From assembly GCF_008369165.1 (NCBI RefSeq), contig NZ_VOBA01000001.1, positions 1,295,630 through 1,359,629 on the forward strand: a DNA stretch of 64,000 nucleotides, in the 5' to 3' direction. Made by a program: the position numbers and the translations under genes. The first letter of the stretch is position 1. Every line of letters begins with the position of its first letter. The DNA comes from Dietzia sp. ANT_WB102 (GTDB lineage: Bacteria > Actinomycetota > Actinomycetes > Mycobacteriales > Mycobacteriaceae). This document shows, piece after piece, positions 61,374-64,000 of the stretch. Under the pieces are notes generated by a model that made no database searches, was not told the origin of the DNA, and worked only from the letters and a program-made list of their open reading frames with translations.

Positions 61374-61696
61374 GAGCCTGTGGGTCGGCGGATCGTGGTG
61401 CGTCGCACGGGTGGCGGGTGGCCGGCTTCGGCGGTGCCGGTGGGTTTGGTGACCGAGACGTTGGCGGTGGTGATTTCGATGAGGTCGGAGGTGTCGACGT
61501 CGAGGATGTCGCACAGTGCGGCCAACACGTCCAAGCTGAGGCGTTGCGGGGTGGTGGTGACCAGGCGGTAGACCTGTTCGCGGGACAGGTGGACGCCGCG
61601 TTCGGCTAGTAGCGGGACGAGGTCGCTGGTGGCGAAGTGTCCGCGTTCGGCCATCAGGGTGCGCAGGTGCCAGGTGTAGCTCATCTTCTTGTTCAC
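61370..61696 (-). CDS. XRE/Cro-type helix-turn-helix protein
   Basis: 108 aa from GTG 61696 (overlaps the integrase stop, GTGA). The Cro/C1 HTH covers about residues 5-75: WHLRTLMAERGHFATSDLVP, LLAERGVHLSREQVYRLV and LDVLAALCDILDVDTSDLIE. The last ~35 residues are a Pro/Thr-rich tail. It likely regulates the cassette; the inverted repeat over the integrase start is a natural binding site. Second gene of the four-gene run. Confidence 0.85.
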   Translation of the reverse strand: MNKKMSYTWHLRTLMAERGHFATSDLVPLLAERGVHLSREQVYRLVTTTPQRLSLDVLAALCDILDVDTSDLIEITTANVSVTKPTGTAEAGHPPPVRRTTIRRPTGS

Positions 61697-62817
61697 GGGC
61701 TCTCCCAGAGGTCGGGGTGGCGGCTCAAGGATCGGCGCAGCAAGCGGTTGCGGTACTCGTCGGACACGCCGGTGTAGATGGCGGTGGTCGCGGCGTAGGA
61801 GTGCCCGACCTGAGTGGAGACAAACCGTTCGGGGTAGTCGAACTCCACCAAGTGGGTGACATAGGAGTGGCGCAGGCAGTGCAGGTCCAGCACCGGGTCC
61901 AGGCCGGCCGCGTCGCGGGCGGTGGTGAACGCGTCATTGATGCGGCGCATGGAGATGCGGTCTGAGCGTTCGGTGACCCACAAGGCTGGATGGGATCGGC
62001 ATCCCAGCAGTGGCCGGATTTCGTTTCGCCAGTTCTCCAGGACCGGCACGATCCAGTCCATTTCCGGGACGGTCAGCACGGTGCGACGTTTAGCCGCCCC
62101 TCCCCTGCTGGCTTTGCCGAACCGGACGAACACAGCACCACAGTTGCGGTAGCCCGGCGTCGTGGGGTTGTGCCGCAGGTCGGCTATATCCAGGCCCCAC
62201 GCTTCCTGGCGACGGAGTCCGAACGCGTAGATCGTTTTCAAAAGCGCCGCGTCGCGTTGCGCAGTCAGCGCGCCCTTGCGTCCGGTTCCCGGGATCGCTT
62301 CGGCGCGTCCGTCGGCGGCATCGAACAGTGCCTGCACTTCGTCGTAGGTCAGTGGTCGGCGGCCGGGGGCGCCTTCGTAGTCCGTGGTGTGGACGATGGT
62401 GTTCCACTCATGCAGGATCTGCTGCGGCACCGCGTCGAAGAGTTGTTGGCACGTCGAGGCCCAGCCGTAGCGGGGATCGGTGATGTAGGTCAGGAACATT
62501 CGGATGGTGATCTCGTACATCCGCGCGGTCGACATCGCGATCGGGTGCTCTGCTTGCCGGTGGTCGGAGATGAACGCTTCGACGTCTGCGCATGTCCACG
62601 ACCACGGGTAGTCGTTGCTGAAAATGGCGAAGCGTCGAATCAAACCAAGGCGCACCTCGATCGTCTTGGCTTTGAGGAATCGGGCACGTTGTTGCATCGC
62701 CCAGCCGTCGAGCATTGCCTCGAACACGGCGGGTTCGGCGTCGAGGAACGTCACGCCGTCCGGTAGGGCCTGGCGTGCGGAACCGGGGAGTTCACCCCTC
62801 ACAACCATGTTGCACAC
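61693..62817 (-). CDS. Tyrosine-type site-specific integrase
   Basis: 374 aa from GTG 62817 (ATG 62808 is an equally good start). The N-terminal SAM-like core-binding domain (~30-140) is followed by a catalytic domain with the full set: Arg202 in FGLRRQEAWGLD, Lys235 in RFGKASRGG, His313 and Arg316 in HCLRHSYVTH, His339 in QVGHSYAATT and nucleophile Tyr348. It should catalyse strand exchange for the cassette. No ribosome-binding site is evident, so translation may be leaderless or controlled at the inverted repeat covering the start. First gene of the cassette. Confidence 0.92.
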   Translation of the reverse strand: MCNMVVRGELPGSARQALPDGVTFLDAEPAVFEAMLDGWAMQQRARFLKAKTIEVRLGLIRRFAIFSNDYPWSWTCADVEAFISDHRQAEHPIAMSTARMYEITIRMFLTYITDPRYGWASTCQQLFDAVPQQILHEWNTIVHTTDYEGAPGRRPLTYDEVQALFDAADGRAEAIPGTGRKGALTAQRDAALLKTIYAFGLRRQEAWGLDIADLRHNPTTPGYRNCGAVFVRFGKASRGGAAKRRTVLTVPEMDWIVPVLENWRNEIRPLLGCRSHPALWVTERSDRISMRRINDAFTTARDAAGLDPVLDLHCLRHSYVTHLVEFDYPERFVSTQVGHSYAATTAIYTGVSDEYRNRLLRRSLSRHPDLWESP

Positions 62818-62827
62818 GATGCAACAT
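62807..62827. promoter_or_regulatory. Inverted repeat ATGTTGCA-N5-TGCAACAT over the integrase start codon
   Basis: Perfect 8-bp arms with spacer CACGA. The two candidate start codons (GTG 62817, ATG 62808) fall inside it. It is a candidate operator for the HTH protein or an integrase core site. A shorter palindrome CCAGCG-A-CGCTGG lies at 62861-62873. Confidence 0.6.
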
Positions 62828-62978
62828 CGAGTCGTTTAATGCAATGGCTAAAGTGGAGGTCCAGCGACGCTGGTGTGATTGGAAAGCGCGTTCCGATTGT
62901 CGTCCAGCGGGTTCACGATGAGGTCGAATAGTCGACCAGATGCAACTTCGCTCGGTTCGAGCCGTAAGCCGTATGTCT

Positions 62979-63017
62979 CGAGCCGGGCCAGCCCAAACAA
63001 TGGGTGGGCCCGGCTCG
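62979..63017. repeat. Long inverted repeat CGAGCCGGGCC-N17-GGCCCGGCTCG
   Basis: Perfect 11-bp outer arms; inside them CCCA and TGGG can extend the stem around an AACAA loop after a short mismatch. No T-run follows, and no gene ends just upstream on the plus strand. It could be a recombination site, an old terminator or a remnant. Confidence 0.5.
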
Positions 63018-63040
63018 ATTGCGGCAGCGATGTCGCGATA

Positions 63041-63121
63041 GTGCTGATGCTGCCGACGTTGTTGTGGCTGGATGAGATCCGCCCGGCGAGCCTGGAGGGG
63101 TTGGATACGGGGGCAGGTCCG
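63041..63121 (+). pseudogene. Fragment of a ku gene
   Basis: 81 bp aligning with 54698-54780 of the intact ku gene. Five scattered substitutions and a net 2-nt deletion near the end are seen. In frame it still reads LLWLDEIRPASLEGLDTG versus LLWPDEIRPASLEGLDTE. Sequence on either side does not match ku. It is a relic of a second ku copy or of a duplication/recombination event around the integrase cassette. Confidence 0.75.
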
Positions 63122-63755
63122 GCTCTGGTCGATCTCGATATCGATGAAGCCCACCCCCGGCTGTGGGCGGAGCGCTTTTACTCACTGGTTACGTTCTTGG
63201 CTGCGCCAAAAGCGGGTGTGGCCTTCGAGATTTCGACCTGTAACCGACTGCGGTGCGCTCGGTAGCGCGGGTACAGAACATGCGAAGAGCGCTTGGTGGT
63301 CGGCCAGTTACGCGTGGCGGACGCATGGCGAGGATGCGGTCCGCCGCCGCTCGTTAAGCAAGGTTTCAGGTATCGTCAGATCGGCTGCGGCTAGGCCTGC
63401 TACCACCACGATTGTGATCGTATGGACTACTGGGCGCACCCTAAATTGAGCAACAAGACTGCCAGCCAGGAGGAGTTTCGACCCCGCTAACTGCAAACAT
63501 GGTGTCGCAACAACAATTGCTGGGTAGCGCTGGCGCTGCCTGCGTCTCTCCAGGGACGAAGTTGGGGGGTGCGACTCGAGGGAAAGTTGCGGCGGTGGTG
63601 ATCGTGAGAACTGTGCGCATCCGTTAATCCATGTTCATTGTGTGAACGACGGGTGTTGAGGAATGCCTCAGCAAAGTAGTGTCATCGTTCGGCCCGGTTC
63701 GCATCTGCGGAACCGGGTCACTTCTGTGCGACTGCCTCGAGGAAAGGACCCTGGA

Positions 63756-64000
63756 GTGGATCTGCGGGATCTGTTGTCCGTACTCCGTGCCCGCTGGATC
63801 GCCATTGTGGCTGCGACCCTTCTCGGAGGGCTCCTGGCGCTGGGAATGAGTCTTCTTACTACGCCGACCTACCAAGCGAAGCTGCAGTTCTACGTCACGG
63901 TCGCCGGGGGAGACTCCGCCGCGGCGGCCTACCAGGGTTCGCTGGGTGCCCAGCAGAGGGTGCAGTCGTACGCAGCGCTGGTCAAGAGCACGGATATTGC
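63756..64000 (+). CDS. Wzz-type polysaccharide co-polymerase / chain-length determinant protein (partial, N-terminus)
   Basis: About 81 residues before the window ends. The start VDLRDLLSVLRARWIAIVAA and then a TM helix rich in Leu/Gly, followed by TPTYQAKLQFYVTV and GAQQRVQSYAALVKS, match the Wzz domain of capsular/exopolysaccharide chain-length regulators, in actinobacteria often fused to a C-terminal tyrosine kinase. GTG 63756 is preceded by GAGGAAAGG. It probably opens a polysaccharide locus beyond the window. Confidence 0.85.
   Translation, partial: MDLRDLLSVLRARWIAIVAATLLGGLLALGMSLLTTPTYQAKLQFYVTVAGGDSAAAAYQGSLGAQQRVQSYAALVKSTDI

Larger units (their letters stand above)
58429..62827 (-). 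mobile_element. Four-gene integrase/HTH/zinc-ribbon/HNH cassette, putative mobile element
   Basis: Four minus-strand genes, each overlapping the next by 4 nt (GTGA, ATGA, ATGA): tyrosine integrase, XRE-type HTH, nine-zinc-ribbon recombinase-like protein, HNH nuclease. An inverted repeat covers the start of the first gene, and further inverted repeats lie beyond. The flanks contain gene relics, as expected at an insertion-prone site. I could not find convincing direct repeats marking ends, so boundaries given are those of the genes. Confidence 0.6.
62828..63755. other. 928-bp region without intact genes, holding inverted repeats and a ku fragment
   Basis: No convincing gene on either strand. 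It contains the palindrome at 62861-62873, a long hairpin at 62979-63017 and the ku relic at 63041-63121. From 63122 to about 63600 I recognise nothing. The last ~150 bp should carry the promoter of the Wzz-like gene and includes GTTCA-N5-TGAAC at 63633-63647. Confidence 0.6.

Noticed and set aside
55561-63430. Direct repeat GCTACCAC near 55608 and 63400 as element ends
   Set aside because: Only 8 bp with no extended match or correct relation to the integrase; chance is likely in 8 kb.
63122-63600. Short frames after the ku fragment as genes
   Set aside because: No family similarity, no ribosome-binding sites, and stop-rich alternatives; best left as non-coding debris.
1-64000. tRNA, rRNA or CRISPR loci
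   Set aside because: Scanning by eye found no tRNA cloverleaf with a GTTCGA-type T-arm in proper context, no rRNA-like sequence and no regular repeat-spacer array; a covariance-model search would be needed to exclude small RNAs.

Overview
The window is high-GC actinobacterial DNA. Gene order, LGFP cell-wall repeats, a DUF3558 lipoprotein, a 13E12-type (DUF222) HNH protein and the mycobacterial-type LigD/Ku pair place it among the mycolic-acid bacteria (Mycobacteriales). A Dietzia- or Gordonia-like organism fits best, but that is inference. The left third follows the Mycobacterium tuberculosis Rv0501-Rv0529 block: epimerase tail, acyltransferase, HAD/SerB-like phosphatase, glutaredoxin-like protein, hemA-hemC-cobA/hemD-hemB, small membrane proteins, hemL, histidine phosphatase, ResA-like thioredoxin, CcdA, ResB and CcsB. 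Together these make tetrapyrroles (glutamyl-tRNA to uroporphyrinogen III and the precorrin-2 branch) and mature c-type cytochromes.

The cytochrome c maturation operon is split. About 11.4 kb lies between ccdA (ends 16236) and resB (starts 27634). It holds a DUF222-HNH protein, a lipoprotein paired with a WXG/PPE-like putative ESX substrate, a GAF-PucR regulator, and a divergent operon of class II HMG-CoA reductase, a small membrane protein, a TctA-like permease and an AtuA-like protein. This operon looks like a mevalonate or isoprenoid-acid assimilation module.

From 30.5 to 46.5 kb is accessory metabolism: a methyltransferase; a divergent module (GAF-PucR regulator and enoyl-CoA hydratase facing acyl-CoA synthetase, Na+/solute symporter and a small membrane protein); and a six-gene branched-chain-type ABC importer operon ending in an acyl-CoA synthetase. 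A TetR regulator precedes that operon, and near-identical palindromes lie upstream of both. From 46.5 to 55.3 kb are a DUF218 protein, the NHEJ genes ligD and ku with transporters between them, and a lipoprotein.

The right end is a graveyard and landing zone. It has an SRPBCC remnant, a frameshifted solute-binding-protein remnant, an LGFP-repeat exoprotein with an AT-rich C-terminal domain followed by a small gene (candidate toxin and immunity), and a compact four-gene cassette in which every junction overlaps by 4 nt. The cassette encodes a tyrosine integrase, an XRE-type HTH, a nine-zinc-ribbon protein with a catalytically dead recombinase-like domain, and an HNH nuclease. Beyond it lie inverted repeats, an approximately 80-bp ku fragment, and the start of a Wzz-type polysaccharide gene. 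A dispersed palindromic repeat occurs three times (30.4, 38.0, 47.3 kb). I saw no rRNA, tRNA or CRISPR array.
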